Assembly (NCBI GenBank): GCA_029248745.1
Contig: JAQWIT010000013.1
Coordinates: 186,001 to 250,000 of the forward strand
DNA from: Gammaproteobacteria bacterium
Lineage (GTDB): Bacteria > Pseudomonadota > Gammaproteobacteria > Nitrosococcales > Methylophagaceae
DNA length: 64,000 bases
Direction: 5' to 3'
The translations under genes and the position numbers were made by a program. This document shows, in pieces, positions 31,701 through 43,300 of the stretch (positions are counted from its first letter, which is position 1; each line of letters opens with the position of its first letter). The notes under the pieces were generated by a model. That model was not told where the DNA came from, did no database searches, and saw nothing but the letters and a program-made list of their open reading frames with translations.

Positions 31701-33001
31701 TGGTTGAACAGAATCAAGTTTGTTTTAGAACCCTTGAATATGATGAGCCGTGGTCGTTGGAGACATATCGTCGTGTAGGTGGGTACCAAGTTTTAGAAAA
31801 GATTCTTAAAGAAAAGATAACACCTGAAGCGATTATCGAAGAGATTAAAACATCTAATTTACGTGGTCGTGGTGGCGCGGGTTTCCCGACAGGGCTCAAA
31901 TGGAGCTTTATGCCGCGTAAAGTGCCGGGTGATAAATATATTGTCTGTAACTCGGATGAAGGTGAGCCGGGTACCTGTAAAGATCGCGATATCATGCGTT
32001 ATAACCCTCACCAATTGATCGAGGGGATGATCATTGCTGGTTATGCAATAGGGGCTGAAACGGGCTATAACTATATCCGTGGCGAATTCATTGAGCCGAT
32101 CGAACGTTTTGAGGCCGCATTAATTGAGGCGAGAGATGCCGGCTACTTAGGTAAAAATATACTAGATTCAGGTATTAATTTTCACCTACATACGCAACCA
32201 GGTGCGGGTGCGTATATTTGTGGCGAAGAGACAGCTTTGCTTGAGTCTTTAGAAGGTAAGAAAGGGCAACCGCGTTATAAACCGCCTTTCCCAGCTGGTT
32301 TTGGTTTGTACGGTAAGCCGACAACGATTAACAATACTGAGACATTGGCATCGGTCCCTGTTATTTTGCAATATGGCGGACAGTGGTTTCATGATATTGG
32401 TCTGCCGAATAATGGTGGTACTAAATTATTTAGTGTGTCAGGTCATGTTAAGAATCCAGGTAACTTCGAGGTTCCGATGGGTCTGCCATTTTCTGAGTTA
32501 TTAGAACTCGCTGGTGGTTTGCGTGATGGCAGAACATTAAAAGCGGTTATTCCGGGCGGGAGCTCAACACCTGTTGTGCCTGGTGAAGTGATGATGGACT
32601 CGTTGATGAGCTACGATGGTATGACTAAAGCGGGTTCGATGTTAGGTGCCGGCTCAGTGATTGTGATGGATGATACGACGTGTATGGTGAAAGCGTTAGA
32701 GCGAATTGCTGAGTTTTATTATGAAGAATCTTGTGGTCAGTGTACGCCTTGTCGCGAAGGTACAGGTTGGTTATACCGTGTTGTAAAACGTATTGAGCAT
32801 GGTCAAGGAACACAAGAAGATCTTGATCGTCTGATCGATGTGGCAAAGAATATTAACGGTAATACGATTTGTGCCTTAGGTGATGCAGCGGCAGCGCCGG
32901 TATTGAGTTTTATTGAACATTTTAGGGAAGAGTTTCAATATCATATCGATCATCAGTGCTGCATGGTTTGGTCAAGTAAAGAGAGTCGGAAGGGTCATTA
33001 G
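31700..33001 (+). CDS. nuoF: NADH-quinone oxidoreductase subunit F
   Basis: The NADH- and FMN-binding subunit, about 433 residues. NADH/FMN motifs are [17 protein letters not shown] and [20 protein letters not shown]. The 4Fe-4S ligands are [13 protein letters not shown] plus a later Cys in [10 protein letters not shown]. Start ATG 31700 shares one base with the nuoE stop; a GTG immediately upstream (31697) is equally possible. Confidence 0.95.
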   Translation: MVEQNQVCFRTLEYDEPWSLETYRRVGGYQVLEKILKEKITPEAIIEEIKTSNLRGRGGAGFPTGLKWSFMPRKVPGDKYIVCNSDEGEPGTCKDRDIMRYNPHQLIEGMIIAGYAIGAETGYNYIRGEFIEPIERFEAALIEARDAGYLGKNILDSGINFHLHTQPGAGAYICGEETALLESLEGKKGQPRYKPPFPAGFGLYGKPTTINNTETLASVPVILQYGGQWFHDIGLPNNGGTKLFSVSGHVKNPGNFEVPMGLPFSELLELAGGLRDGRTLKAVIPGGSSTPVVPGEVMMDSLMSYDGMTKAGSMLGAGSVIVMDDTTCMVKALERIAEFYYEESCGQCTPCREGTGWLYRVVKRIEHGQGTQEDLDRLIDVAKNINGNTICALGDAAAAPVLSFIEHFREEFQYHIDHQCCMVWSSKESRKGH

Positions 33002-33004
33002 ATT

Positions 33005-35344
33005 ATGTTTAATATTGAAATCGATGGCATTCCATTAACAGTTGATCCGAGCAAGATGATCATTCAAGCTGCTGATGAAGCAGGTATTGATATTCCCCGT
33101 TTTTGCTACCACAAGAAACTGTCTATCGCAGCTAATTGCCGGATGTGTCTGGTCGAGGTCGAAAAGGCCAATAAAGCGCTGCCTGCTTGTGCAACACCTG
33201 TCAGTGAAGGGATGAAGATCTTCACAGCTTCCCCAGCAGCCAAAGCTGCACAACGTGGTGTAATGGAATTTTTGTTGATTAATCACCCGCTAGATTGCCC
33301 TATTTGCGATCAAGGTGGTGAATGTGAACTACAAGACTTGTCCATGGGCTACGGCGGTGGTGTAGGTCGTTTTAGCGAAAATAAGCGGGTTGTTAAAGAT
33401 AAGGATATTGGTGCATTAGTTAAAACAGATATGACACGGTGTATTCACTGCACACGTTGCGTGCGTTTTGGGCAGGAAATTGCTGGCATCAAAGAGTTAG
33501 GTGCGACGGGTCGTGGCGAGCATATGGAAATCGGGACTTATATTGAGCAGAGTCTGGGTTCCGAGTTATCGGGTAATATCATCGATCTATGTCCAGTAGG
33601 GGCTTTAACGTCGAAACCTTTCCGCTACAAAGCCCGTGCGTGGGAGTTATCTTCTCATGCTTCTATCGCACCACATGATGCGGTAGGGTCAAATATTGAA
33701 ATCCATACCCGTCGTGATGAAGTGATGCGGGTTGTACCTCGTGATAACGATGCCTTAAATGAAACGTGGTTGTCAGACCGCGACCGATTTAGTTATTTGG
33801 GTCTTTCGCATGAAGAACGTGCCACGAGTCCGATGGTTAAACAAAATGGACAATGGCAGAAGGTCGATTGGCAAACGGCACTAAATACAGCTGTTGAAGG
33901 GCTTAAGCGAGTAATCGATCAAGCAGATGCAGAGCAAGTAGCTGGTTTAGCAGCCCCCACAGCATCATTGGAAGAGGCTTATCTTTTCCAAAAACTCATG
34001 AATGGCTTAGGTGTGACAAATCTGGATCATCGACACCGTCAGCAAGACTTCGCTGATGATGGTGTTGATTATGATCAAGATGTTGCCTTAAGTGACATTG
34101 AAGAGGCAGAGACTATTTTAGTTGTTGGGAGTGCTATTCGACGCGAGCAGCCTATTTTGGCGCATCGTATTAGACAAGCAGCGTTATCGGGTACGCGGGT
34201 TAACGAATTGAACTTCTTTGCCAGTGATTTGTTGATGCCGGTCGATACCCAATTAGTGGTCAATATCAAGTTGATGTTGGCGCATTTGTCTGGCATTGCC
34301 AAAGCATTATTGTCATTAGCCAAAGTCGATGAATCGGATTGGGTTACTTTACTAGAGAATGTGGTTCCAAAAGCTGCCGATCAAACGATCGCATTACAAT
34401 TGTCCAATGCTGATAAAGCGATGATTCTGATGGGTGATTTGGCGAAGAATCATCCTGAAGCGTCCAAGATTAAGGCGTTATTGGCTTTGATAGCACGTTT
34501 AAGTGGTAGTGATTTTTTGATCTTACCTACAGCGAATTCAAAGGCTGCGAATTTAGTAGGTTTATTGCCTAACGCTGAGGGCAGTTTGAATGCTCAGCAG
34601 AGCTGGCAAGCTAAGCTAAAGAGTTATGTGTTACTTGGCCTTGAACCAGAATTGGATTGTACTAATACTGCAGAAGCTATGTCTGCATTACGCTCCGCTG
34701 AATGCGTGGTTGCGTTAAATAGCTATGTAACCGAAGCGATGTTGTCTTACGCAGATGTGATTTTGCCTGTCTCACCTTTTGCTGAATCGTCAGGGACATT
34801 TGTTGGTGTAGATGGTCAATGGCAAGCCTATACGGGTGCAGTATCACCAAAGGGCGAAAGTCGACCTGCATGGAAAGTATTGAGAGTATTGGCAAATTTA
34901 GTTGATTTAGAGGGCTTTGAGTATGTGTCTTCACAAGATGTCAGTGATGAAGTAAAGGCCATGATTCAGGGCAAAACAGCGACTAATACAGAGACATATT
35001 GTCCAGATAAACTGAGTGTGACCATGGATAGTCGTTTGCAAATGGTATCTGAAGTGCCGATGTATCAAATTGATAGTGTTGTTAGACGTAGTCATGCTCT
35101 AGCTGAGACGGTTGAGAACCAGGGTGTTTTTGTGGCGGCAATTAATTCTGCCGAGGCGAGTCAGTTGGGACTTAGTCAAGCTCAGCGTGTTGTTGTGACC
35201 AGTGATAACCAGTCGATTGAGTTAGCCTTTAGCGTTGATGACGCTATTGCAGATGGTTGTATCCATATGCCAACGGGTATTGTTGAAATGTCAGACTTTG
35301 CGCCGGCTTTTTCATCTGTTAGTGTCAGTGTGGCGCAGGGTTAA
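33005..35344 (+). CDS. nuoG: NADH-quinone oxidoreductase subunit G
   Basis: A 779-residue iron-sulfur subunit. The N-terminal ferredoxin domain has 2Fe-2S ligands in [16 protein letters not shown]. Next come the His-Cys3 4Fe-4S site [17 protein letters not shown] and [11 protein letters not shown] long C-terminal molybdopterin-oxidoreductase-like domain follows without obvious cofactor. It carries electrons from NuoF towards NuoI. The C-terminal half is the least conserved part of the operon but is unbroken. Confidence 0.94.
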   Translation: MFNIEIDGIPLTVDPSKMIIQAADEAGIDIPRFCYHKKLSIAANCRMCLVEVEKANKALPACATPVSEGMKIFTASPAAKAAQRGVMEFLLINHPLDCPICDQGGECELQDLSMGYGGGVGRFSENKRVVKDKDIGALVKTDMTRCIHCTRCVRFGQEIAGIKELGATGRGEHMEIGTYIEQSLGSELSGNIIDLCPVGALTSKPFRYKARAWELSSHASIAPHDAVGSNIEIHTRRDEVMRVVPRDNDALNETWLSDRDRFSYLGLSHEERATSPMVKQNGQWQKVDWQTALNTAVEGLKRVIDQADAEQVAGLAAPTASLEEAYLFQKLMNGLGVTNLDHRHRQQDFADDGVDYDQDVALSDIEEAETILVVGSAIRREQPILAHRIRQAALSGTRVNELNFFASDLLMPVDTQLVVNIKLMLAHLSGIAKALLSLAKVDESDWVTLLENVVPKAADQTIALQLSNADKAMILMGDLAKNHPEASKIKALLALIARLSGSDFLILPTANSKAANLVGLLPNAEGSLNAQQSWQAKLKSYVLLGLEPELDCTNTAEAMSALRSAECVVALNSYVTEAMLSYADVILPVSPFAESSGTFVGVDGQWQAYTGAVSPKGESRPAWKVLRVLANLVDLEGFEYVSSQDVSDEVKAMIQGKTATNTETYCPDKLSVTMDSRLQMVSEVPMYQIDSVVRRSHALAETVENQGVFVAAINSAEASQLGLSQAQRVVVTSDNQSIELAFSVDDAIADGCIHMPTGIVEMSDFAPAFSSVSVSVAQG

Positions 35345-35349
35345 CAGCT

Positions 35350-36450
35350 ATGATGGACTTTGTGCTTTACACGTTGCTACCGATTCTATTGAAAATCATG
35401 TTAATCGTGATGCCGCTGATGATCGCGGTGGCCTATCTGACTTATGCAGAGCGTAAGGTGATTGGCTATATTCAATTACGAATTGGGCCGAACCGTGTAG
35501 GGCCGAGAGGCTGGTTACAACCGATTGCAGATGCGGTTAAGTTGATGTTTAAAGAAGTCATCTTGCCACGACAGTCTAACTTGTACTTATTTGTTGTTGC
35601 ACCGGTATTGGCTATTGGCCCAGCCTTGGCGGCTTGGGCTGTGATGCCATTCGATGCGGGTTTGATTTTGGCAGATATTGATGCGGGTTTGCTTTATATT
35701 TTAGCGATCACCTCAATGGGTGTTTATGGTGTGATCGTGGCCGGTTGGGCTTCTAATTCACGGTATGCTTTCTTAGGCGCGTTACGCAGTGCGGCTCAAG
35801 TGGTGTCGTATGAGATCGCGATGGGTTTTGCACTCGTGGGTGTATTAGTCGCAGCCGGTAGTTTGAATTTAGGTGAGATTGTGTTGGGCCAGCAAGGCGG
35901 GTTCTGGCATTGGTATTTTATTCCTCTCTTCCCTTTATTTGTGGTTTATTTTTTATCTGGTGTGGCTGAAACTAACCGTGCTCCTTTTGACGTCGCTGAA
36001 GGTGAATCAGAGATTGTGGCTGGTTTCCATGTGGAATATTCAGGGATGGCCTTTGCGATATTCTTCTTAGCTGAATACGCCGATATGATCTTGATTTCGA
36101 TGTTGGCTGCTGTGCTCTTTATGGGAGGCTGGTTGTCGCCATTCCAAGGGACTGTGTTAGAACCCGCTTTTGCATGGGTACCGGGGCTGATTTGGTTATT
36201 GATGAAGACCTCTTTCTTTTTATTCTTGTATTTGTGGTTTAGGGCAACGTTCCCACGTTACCGCTACGACCAAATCATGCGTTTAGGTTGGAAAGTGTTT
36301 ATTCCCGTTACACTCGTGTGGCTTGTCGTGGTATCGACGATGCAGGTTATGGATATTGGGCCTTGGTTTACTGAAGCCAGTGATTTGGCTGAAACGATGA
36401 TGGTTGAGCCAGCTGCTGATGTAGAACAGGTTCAGGTGGATAGCTTATGA
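35350..36450 (+). CDS. nuoH: NADH-quinone oxidoreductase subunit H
   Basis: A 366-residue membrane subunit (about 8 helices) at the junction of the arms, lining the quinone chamber. Hallmarks are [20 protein letters not shown] and the acidic loop [20 protein letters not shown], then [20 protein letters not shown] 25-residue C-terminal tail ([19 protein letters not shown]) is somewhat long. It overlaps nuoI by 4 bases. Confidence 0.95.
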   Translation: MMDFVLYTLLPILLKIMLIVMPLMIAVAYLTYAERKVIGYIQLRIGPNRVGPRGWLQPIADAVKLMFKEVILPRQSNLYLFVVAPVLAIGPALAAWAVMPFDAGLILADIDAGLLYILAITSMGVYGVIVAGWASNSRYAFLGALRSAAQVVSYEIAMGFALVGVLVAAGSLNLGEIVLGQQGGFWHWYFIPLFPLFVVYFLSGVAETNRAPFDVAEGESEIVAGFHVEYSGMAFAIFFLAEYADMILISMLAAVLFMGGWLSPFQGTVLEPAFAWVPGLIWLLMKTSFFLFLYLWFRATFPRYRYDQIMRLGWKVFIPVTLVWLVVVSTMQVMDIGPWFTEASDLAETMMVEPAADVEQVQVDSL

Positions 36451-36938
36451 TGCGTTCCGTCAGTCATTTCTTCAAAAGCTTCTTGCTTTGGGAACTCTTG
36501 TTAGGCTTGAAGCTTACGGGACGTTATTTATTTGCGAAAAAAATAACCGTGCAATACCCAGAAGAGCAAACGCCACAATCTCCACGTTTTCGCGGTTTGC
36601 ATGCCTTACGCCGTTATCCGAATGGTGAAGAGCGTTGTATTGGTTGTAAATTATGTGAAGCGGTATGCCCAGCATTGGCTATAACCATTGAAACAGAGCC
36701 AAGAGATGATGGGACACGTCGTACAACACGTTATGACATTGATTTATTTAAGTGTATTTATTGCGGGTTTTGTGAAGAATCTTGTCCGGTTGATTCTATT
36801 GTTGAGACTCGAGTATTCGATTATCACTTTGAAGAGCGTGGCGAGAATATTATGACTAAGGATAAGTTGTTAGCCATAGGTGATAAATATGAAGATCAAA
36901 TTGCAGCTGATCGTGCTGCAGATGCACCGTACCGTTAG
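36447..36938 (+). CDS. nuoI: NADH-quinone oxidoreductase subunit I
   Basis: A 163-residue ferredoxin-like subunit with two 4Fe-4S motifs, [12 protein letters not shown] and [12 protein letters not shown], holding clusters N6a and N6b that feed NuoB. An amphipathic N-terminal helix precedes [14 protein letters not shown]. Length and order (H-I-J) are standard. Confidence 0.96.
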   Translation: MMRSVSHFFKSFLLWELLLGLKLTGRYLFAKKITVQYPEEQTPQSPRFRGLHALRRYPNGEERCIGCKLCEAVCPALAITIETEPRDDGTRRTTRYDIDLFKCIYCGFCEESCPVDSIVETRVFDYHFEERGENIMTKDKLLAIGDKYEDQIAADRAADAPYR

Positions 36939-36953
36939 AGACAGGTTATAGAT

Positions 36954-37574
36954 ATGGAACAAATCTTATTTTACTGTTTTTCTGCTGTGCTGATATTTGC
37001 AGCAACGATGGTGATTACCGTACGCAATCCTGTGCGTGCTGCTTTGTTTTTAGTATTAGCCTTTTTTACCAGTGCAGGTATTTGGTTGCTATTGGAAGCC
37101 GAGTTTTTAGCTTTGACCCTTGTCTTGGTCTATGTCGGCGCGGTCATGGTGTTATTCCTATTTGTGGTGATGATGTTGGATATTAATTTGTCATCGTTAC
37201 AAGAGGGTTTTACGCGTTACTTGCCTCTAGGGATTATAGTCGCTGCGTTGATTACGATAGAAATGTTAGCGGTCTTGGATGCATCACACTTCGGTTTAGA
37301 TATTGTGTCGGCACCAGCGCCACAACCAGAAGGCTACAGTAATACCAAGGCGATAGGTTTATTGCTTTATACAACGTATGTTTATCCGTTTGAAATTGCG
37401 TCAGTTATATTAACAGTCGCAATTATTGCTGCGATTACATTGACCTTACGTGATACTAAGAGTCGTAAAGCACAAGTTGTTTCTGAACAAGTTAAAGTGC
37501 GTGCTGAAGATCGGGTTAGGGTGGTGAAAATGAAAACGAGTAAGCCTGACAATGATCAGGAGGCAGGTTCATGA
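36954..37574 (+). CDS. nuoJ: NADH-quinone oxidoreductase subunit J
   Basis: A 206-residue membrane subunit with five helices. The third contains [20 protein letters not shown], the helix with the pi-bulge linked to proton coupling. The C-terminal charged tail (about 35 residues) is hydrophilic. nuoK overlaps its stop by 4 bases. Confidence 0.94.
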   Translation: MEQILFYCFSAVLIFAATMVITVRNPVRAALFLVLAFFTSAGIWLLLEAEFLALTLVLVYVGAVMVLFLFVVMMLDINLSSLQEGFTRYLPLGIIVAALITIEMLAVLDASHFGLDIVSAPAPQPEGYSNTKAIGLLLYTTYVYPFEIASVILTVAIIAAITLTLRDTKSRKAQVVSEQVKVRAEDRVRVVKMKTSKPDNDQEAGS

Positions 37575-37876
37575 TTGCTCTATCTGATGTATTAACACTA
37601 GGTGCCATTCTGTTTAGCTTGTCGGTTTTAGGTATTTTTATTAACCGTAAAAATATTATTATCCTGCTGATGTGCGTTGAGTTAATGCTGTTAGCGGTGA
37701 ATCTGAACTTTATTGCCTTTTCACATTTCTCTGGTGATATTGGCGGACAAATATTCGTCTTCTTTATTCTGACTGTGGCAGCAGCAGAAGCGGCCATTGG
37801 CTTAGCGATTCTGGTGGTGCTGTTTAGGAATCTTAGTACCATCAATGTTAGTGAACTTGATAGGTTGAAAGGTTAG
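37571..37876 (+). CDS. nuoK: NADH-quinone oxidoreductase subunit K
   Basis: A 101-residue, three-helix membrane subunit (MrpC-like). Key acidic residues lie in [16 protein letters not shown] (helix 2) and [18 protein letters not shown] (helix 3). Normal length. Confidence 0.95.
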   Translation: MIALSDVLTLGAILFSLSVLGIFINRKNIIILLMCVELMLLAVNLNFIAFSHFSGDIGGQIFVFFILTVAAAEAAIGLAILVVLFRNLSTINVSELDRLKG

Positions 37877-37878
37877 AC

Positions 37879-39828
37879 ATGGAAGTACTTAACGAAAACC
37901 TATTATTAACTTTAGTCCTTGCACCGTTATTCGGTAGTGTTATTGCAGGATTGTTTGGTAAAAAAATTGGTGAAAAAGCATCACATACCGTCACGATTCT
38001 AGGTGTTGCAGTTGCCTTTATATTGTCAGTTTGGGTGTTTAAACAAGTCATTTTTGATGGTGCTAGTTATAACGACCGTGTTTATCAGTGGCTACAAGCG
38101 GGTTCACTAAGTATCGAAGTTGGCTTTATGGTCGATTCACTGACAGCAATGATGCTGGTGGTGGTGACCTTTGTTTCTTTGATGGTGCATATTTATACCA
38201 TTGGTTATATGCAAGGGGATGATGGTTACAGTCGGTTCTTTAGCTATATTTCCTTGTTCACCTTCTCTATGTTGATGTTGGTCATGGCCAATAACTTCAT
38301 GCAATTGTTCTTTGGTTGGGAAGCAGTAGGCTTAGTGTCTTATTTGCTGATTGGTTTTTGGTCTAAGAAACCGACAGCGATTTATGCCAGTTTAAAAGCC
38401 TTTTTAGTTAACCGTGTTGGTGATTTTGGTTTCTTATTGGGGATTGCAGGTGTATTAATGTACGCCGGCAGCCTGGATTATCTAGAAGTTTTTGCTCAAT
38501 CACGTGTTACTGCGACGCAATCGATGAGTATCTGGCCTGGATCTGAATGGTCTGCCATTACAGTTATTTGTATTCTATTGTTTATTGGTGCGATGGGTAA
38601 ATCGGCACAAGTGCCGTTACATGTTTGGCTACCTGATTCGATGGAAGGTCCAACGCCTATTTCTGCTTTGATCCATGCGGCAACAATGGTGACAGCAGGT
38701 ATCTTCATGGTGGCTCGGATGTCACCGATGTTTGAATTATCAGAAGCCGCTTTATCATTTGTTATGGTGATTGGCGCTATTACAGCGTTATTTATGGGCT
38801 TCTTAGGCTTGATTCAAAATGACATAAAACGCGTTATTGCCTATTCGACGTTATCGCAACTAGGCTATATGACAGTCGCGTTAGGTGCATCCGCCTATGC
38901 TGCGGGTATTTTCCACTTGATGACACATGCTTTCTTTAAGGCATTATTATTCTTAGGTGCTGGTTCGGTCATCATGGCACTGCATCACGAACAAGATATT
39001 CGTAAGATGGGTGGTTTGAAGAAATATATGCCAATCACTTACTGGACGGGATTAATCGGATCTCTAGCTCTAATTGGTTTCCCAGGTTTTGCTGGTTTCT
39101 TCTCGAAAGATGCCATTATCGAAGCGGTACATGCATCAACGATAGCGGGTAGTGATTTTGCCTATTTTGCTGTGCTGTCGGGTGTATTTATTACGGCGTT
39201 ATATAGCTTCAGGCTGTTTTTCATTGTGTTCCACGGTGAAGAAAGGTTTGAGCAACATGATGGTCATATGCCACATGAATCGCCTAAGGTAGTGACTGTA
39301 CCACTGGTCTTATTAGCCATTCCATCAGTTTTAGCGGGTTTCTTAATTGGGCCGATGGTGTTTGGTCATTTCTTTGCCGATGCAATTTACGTCTCAAGTG
39401 AACATGATGTCTTAAGTCAACTTAATTATCATGGTGTACTCGGTTTCTTAATGCATGGCTTTGTTGCGCCGCCATTCTGGTTAGCGATGGCCGGTTTGGG
39501 AACAGCTTATTATTTCTACATGGTCAATCCATCGATTCCGGCCAAACTCCATCAGTCATTTAATTGGTTGTATCGTGTGATGGAAAATAAATATGGTTTC
39601 GATAGGTTTAATGAAGTGGTCTTTGCAGGTGGTGCAAGAGCAATTGGTCGTGTGTTATGGAAAGCGGGCGATCTGGCTGTGATTGATGGTGTAGTAGTCA
39701 ATGGTGCTGCGAAGACCATCGGTTTAGTTTCGAAGACTGTTCGTCGTGTGCAATCTGGCTATTTGTATGCTTATGCTTTTGCCATGATCGTGGGTTTATT
39801 AGTGTTACTGAAATATTTTGTGGCTTAG
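37879..39828 (+). CDS. nuoL: NADH-quinone oxidoreductase subunit L
   Basis: A 649-residue antiporter-like proton pump at the distal end of the membrane arm. Signature FFGWEAVGLVSYLLIGFW has the coupling Glu, followed by VPLHVWLPDSMEGPTPISAL and KRVIAYSTLSQLGYM. The C-terminal part forms the lateral helix that runs along NuoM and NuoN. It starts 2 bases after nuoK. Confidence 0.95.
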   Translation: MEVLNENLLLTLVLAPLFGSVIAGLFGKKIGEKASHTVTILGVAVAFILSVWVFKQVIFDGASYNDRVYQWLQAGSLSIEVGFMVDSLTAMMLVVVTFVSLMVHIYTIGYMQGDDGYSRFFSYISLFTFSMLMLVMANNFMQLFFGWEAVGLVSYLLIGFWSKKPTAIYASLKAFLVNRVGDFGFLLGIAGVLMYAGSLDYLEVFAQSRVTATQSMSIWPGSEWSAITVICILLFIGAMGKSAQVPLHVWLPDSMEGPTPISALIHAATMVTAGIFMVARMSPMFELSEAALSFVMVIGAITALFMGFLGLIQNDIKRVIAYSTLSQLGYMTVALGASAYAAGIFHLMTHAFFKALLFLGAGSVIMALHHEQDIRKMGGLKKYMPITYWTGLIGSLALIGFPGFAGFFSKDAIIEAVHASTIAGSDFAYFAVLSGVFITALYSFRLFFIVFHGEERFEQHDGHMPHESPKVVTVPLVLLAIPSVLAGFLIGPMVFGHFFADAIYVSSEHDVLSQLNYHGVLGFLMHGFVAPPFWLAMAGLGTAYYFYMVNPSIPAKLHQSFNWLYRVMENKYGFDRFNEVVFAGGARAIGRVLWKAGDLAVIDGVVVNGAAKTIGLVSKTVRRVQSGYLYAYAFAMIVGLLVLLKYFVA

Positions 39829-39835
39829 AGAGTAA

Positions 39836-41344
39836 ATGATGTTTGATATTCCATTATTAAGTTTAGTGATCTGGTTGCCGATATTGGGCGGGATCGCTGT
39901 CTTATTAAATGGTGATAACGTTTTTACTCGTCCGTTATCTTTAATTGTGTCTATAGCGACATTGTATTTTTCATTTGGGCTCTATACAGGTTTTGATAAC
40001 GCAACGCATGAAATGCAGTTTGTTGAACACCTGCCTTGGATAGCGACTTATGGAATCCATTATTCTTTGGGTATTGATGGCTTTTCAATGCCATTGATTA
40101 TTTTGACGACGTTTTCTACTATTGTGGTGGTGATTGCGGCTTGGGAAGTGATTCAAGATCGCATCAGCCAGTATATGGCAGCGTTTCTTATTATGTCTGG
40201 TTTGATGATTGCGGTATTTGCTGCTTTGGATGTCATCTTGTTCTACGTCTTCTTTGAAGCGATGCTGATTCCATTGTTCTTGGTCATCGGTATCTGGGGT
40301 GGCCCAAACCGCGTTTACGCCACGATTAAGTTCTTCCTTTATACCTTCTTTGGTTCTGTCTTTTTATTAATTGCCTTGTTGTATTTGCGTTATGTCTCGG
40401 GCAGCTTTGCGATTCTTGATTTCCATACTGTTGCCTTAACATTACAAGAACAGATCTGGTTGTTTTTAGCATTTTTAATTGCCTTTGCTGTCAAAGTACC
40501 GATGTGGCCTGTTCATACTTGGTTGCCTGACGCACACGTCGAGGCACCAACGGGTGGTTCTGTTATTTTAGCGGCCATTACGTTGAAAATTGGTGGTTAT
40601 GGTTTACTCCGCTTTGCCTTACCAATTACGCCGGATGCAGCAATGACGCTGGATTGGTTTGTGATTGCCTTGTCGTTAACGGCCATTGTCTATATTGGTT
40701 TTGTGGCGTTAGTACAGGCTGATTTGAAGAAATTGATTGCCTATTCCAGTATTGCCCATATGGGATTTGTCACCCTAGGGTTGTTTGTTGTTTTTGGCAT
40801 TTTCGAAAATTCAGCAACGGGCAGTGGTGCGGTGCTGGCGGTTGAAGGCGCGATGGTACAAATGGTGTCACATGGTTTTATTGCCGCTGCGATGTTCTTA
40901 TGCGTTGGCGTGTTATATGATCGCATGCACACGCGAGAAATCTCTGCTTATGGTGGTGTCATCAACACGATGCCTTTATTTGCTGGCTTTTCAGTCTTTT
41001 TTGCAATGGCTAATGCAGGCTTACCAGGCACCTCGGGGTTTGTTGGTGAGTTTATGGTAATTTTGGCGTCATTCCAGGCGAATTTCTGGTATGCCTTTTT
41101 AGCGGCAACAACATTGATATTAGGCGCGGCCTATAGTTTGTGGATGGTCAAACGAGTTGTCTTCGGTGAGGTCAGTAATGACAATGTGGCTGCATTGGAA
41201 GATCTCAACCAACGTGAGTTCTGGTTGTTAACGGTATTGGCGTTAATCGTGTTGATCATTGGTTTGTGGCCTGCACCCTTGATCGATGTGATGCATAGTT
41301 CAGTTGAACATTTGCTAACACAAGTTTCACAGTCGAAGTTGTAA
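39836..41344 (+). CDS. nuoM: NADH-quinone oxidoreductase subunit M
   Basis: A 502-residue, about 14-helix antiporter-like pump subunit. FYVFFEAMLIPLFLVIGIWG holds the conserved Glu, VPMWPVHTWLPDAHVEAPTG the loop after the broken helix, and KKLIAYSSIAHMGFV the central Lys region. Length normal. Two ATG codons in tandem at 39836 make the exact start uncertain by one codon. Confidence 0.95.
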   Translation: MMFDIPLLSLVIWLPILGGIAVLLNGDNVFTRPLSLIVSIATLYFSFGLYTGFDNATHEMQFVEHLPWIATYGIHYSLGIDGFSMPLIILTTFSTIVVVIAAWEVIQDRISQYMAAFLIMSGLMIAVFAALDVILFYVFFEAMLIPLFLVIGIWGGPNRVYATIKFFLYTFFGSVFLLIALLYLRYVSGSFAILDFHTVALTLQEQIWLFLAFLIAFAVKVPMWPVHTWLPDAHVEAPTGGSVILAAITLKIGGYGLLRFALPITPDAAMTLDWFVIALSLTAIVYIGFVALVQADLKKLIAYSSIAHMGFVTLGLFVVFGIFENSATGSGAVLAVEGAMVQMVSHGFIAAAMFLCVGVLYDRMHTREISAYGGVINTMPLFAGFSVFFAMANAGLPGTSGFVGEFMVILASFQANFWYAFLAATTLILGAAYSLWMVKRVVFGEVSNDNVAALEDLNQREFWLLTVLALIVLIIGLWPAPLIDVMHSSVEHLLTQVSQSKL

Positions 41345-41360
41345 GGATAATGGGACGATT

Positions 41361-42800
41361 ATGATGTTTGAAGTTGCGAATATGTCTTTTGCCTTACCCG
41401 AAATGTTTTTGCTGACGATGGCCTGTGTCATCTTATTAATTGTTGCCTTTTTCAAACAAACAGGTGCTAGCTTAGCTTATGGTTTAAGTCAGCTCACGAT
41501 GATTGCATCTGCTGTGTTGGTTTATCGTGAAATAGGCGGACTTGAAGGTTTAGCTTATAGCGATACTTATATTCGTGATGCCTTAAGCAATGCACTGAAG
41601 ATAGCGATTTTTGTGATTAATATTGCTGTGTTGATGTATTCGACATCCTATTTGAAAGCACGTGACTTATTCAAAGGTGAATATTATGTACTAGCGGTCT
41701 TTGCGACGTTAGGGATGTCGGTTATGGTGTCAGCACATCACTTCTTAACTTTATACTTAGGCCTAGAGCTGATGTCTTTGTGCCTATATGCCATGGTGGC
41801 TATGCATCGTGATTCGGCGGTAGCGACTGAGGCAGCAATGAAATACTTTATTCTTGGCGCACTGGCTTCGGGCATGTTGCTTTATGGAATGTCTATTATT
41901 TATGGCGTCACTGGTAGCTTGTCAATTTCAGCTGTAGCGACAGCGATTCAAACAGGTGGCTTGGACAATACAGTCTTAAGCTTTGGTCTGGTCTTTTTGG
42001 TCATAGGTGTCGGCTTTAAGCTCGGTGCTGTGCCCTTCCATATGTGGTTACCTGATGTCTATGAAGGTGCGCCAACAGCCATGACCTTATTTATTGCAAC
42101 AACACCCAAATTAGCAGCATTTGCGATGATGATTCGTTTACTGGTTGAGGGCTTGGGCGATATACAAATGTATTGGCAAGATATGCTGGTGATGTTGTCT
42201 GTGTTATCGGTTGTACTGGGTAATATTGTGGCGATTGCTCAAACGAATCTCAAGCGTATGTTGGCTTATTCGACGATTTCACATGTCGGTTTTATCTTAT
42301 TAGGTATTATTTCAGGAACTGATGAAGGCTATGCGGGGTCTCTGTTCTATGCTTTGACCTATACGCTGATGACACTTGCGGCATTTGGGATGATTATCTT
42401 GATGAGCCGTCGCGGGTTTGAAGCAGAAGAGATTGCCGATTATAAAGGCTTAAGCCAGCGCCATCCCTGGTTTGCTTTGATGATGTTGATTGTGATGTTT
42501 TCTATGGCGGGTATTCCACCGCTTGTCGGTTTTTATGCCAAATTAGCTGTGATTAAATCTATTATTGATATTGGTTTGATCTCAGTTGCGGTGTTGGTTG
42601 TGGTTATGTCCGTGATCGGCGCGTTTTATTATTTACGGGTTATTAAAGTTATGTATTTTGATGAGGCCGAAGAAGCTTACGAGATCGATGCACCAACTGA
42701 TATGCGAATCATGGTCAGTGCGAATGCCGTAGCTGTACTAGGGCTGGGACTTTTCCCAGGTAGTTTAATGGCACTCTGTGCCAGCGTATTTATGTCGTAG
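41361..42800 (+). CDS. nuoN: NADH-quinone oxidoreductase subunit N
   Basis: A 479-residue antiporter-like pump subunit. Motifs are LYLGLELMSLCLYAMVAMHR, VPFHMWLPDVYEGAPTAMT and KRMLAYSTISHVGFILLG. It is the last canonical nuo gene; the DUF2818 gene follows 2 bases after its stop. Confidence 0.95.
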   Translation: MMFEVANMSFALPEMFLLTMACVILLIVAFFKQTGASLAYGLSQLTMIASAVLVYREIGGLEGLAYSDTYIRDALSNALKIAIFVINIAVLMYSTSYLKARDLFKGEYYVLAVFATLGMSVMVSAHHFLTLYLGLELMSLCLYAMVAMHRDSAVATEAAMKYFILGALASGMLLYGMSIIYGVTGSLSISAVATAIQTGGLDNTVLSFGLVFLVIGVGFKLGAVPFHMWLPDVYEGAPTAMTLFIATTPKLAAFAMMIRLLVEGLGDIQMYWQDMLVMLSVLSVVLGNIVAIAQTNLKRMLAYSTISHVGFILLGIISGTDEGYAGSLFYALTYTLMTLAAFGMIILMSRRGFEAEEIADYKGLSQRHPWFALMMLIVMFSMAGIPPLVGFYAKLAVIKSIIDIGLISVAVLVVVMSVIGAFYYLRVIKVMYFDEAEEAYEIDAPTDMRIMVSANAVAVLGLGLFPGSLMALCASVFMS

Positions 42801-42802
42801 TT

Positions 42803-43102
42803 ATGTCACCACTTGTATTGATCTTAGTCATCCTGATTATTGCTAACGTACCTTGGTTTACGGAGCGCTTGTTTTTGGCATTTCAAATGGAAAAGGGAAA
42901 GTCATGGGGTTGGCGGTTACTAGAGTTATTGGTGTTTTACTTCTTGAGCTTGGTGATTGCAACGATGTCAGAAATACGTTTTTCTGGTGATGTACATCCA
43001 CAACAGTGGGAATTTTTTGCAACCACATTTTGTGCGTTTTTAGTGTTATCAGTTCCAGGTTTGATTTATCGTTACCAATGGTTAGCAATAGCACGAAAAT
43101 AG
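42803..43102 (+). CDS. DUF2818 membrane protein downstream of nuoN
   Basis: A 99-residue membrane protein with three predicted helices (about 3-17, 41-59, 73-95). ANVPWFTERLFLAF and the LLELLVFYFLS region with GDVHPQQWEFFATTFCAFL fit DUF2818. The family is found immediately after nuoN in many beta- and gammaproteobacteria, which suggests a role linked to complex I, but no function is proven. No terminator is evident downstream. Confidence 0.85.
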   Translation: MSPLVLILVILIIANVPWFTERLFLAFQMEKGKSWGWRLLELLVFYFLSLVIATMSEIRFSGDVHPQQWEFFATTFCAFLVLSVPGLIYRYQWLAIARK

Positions 43103-43300
43103 CTCAAATTTCGCTTTGAATTGCGCATTCAGTTTTAAAGTTATCCCCTAAACCACATTGATTTATCAGTAAAACTAGCTTCATCTGCCTGTTCTTGCTA
43201 ATAAATCATTTTTATCAGTGCATGGATAATTAAACTAGTATAAAATCTTCTGGTTTATCTTCGTGTTAATGCACATTAATTATTTTTAGAGAACAGGAAA

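Noticed and set aside
43103-43300. TATAAA near 43239 as the fusA promoter
   Set aside because: The box is good but no acceptable -35 lies 16-18 bases upstream, so it is not listed.
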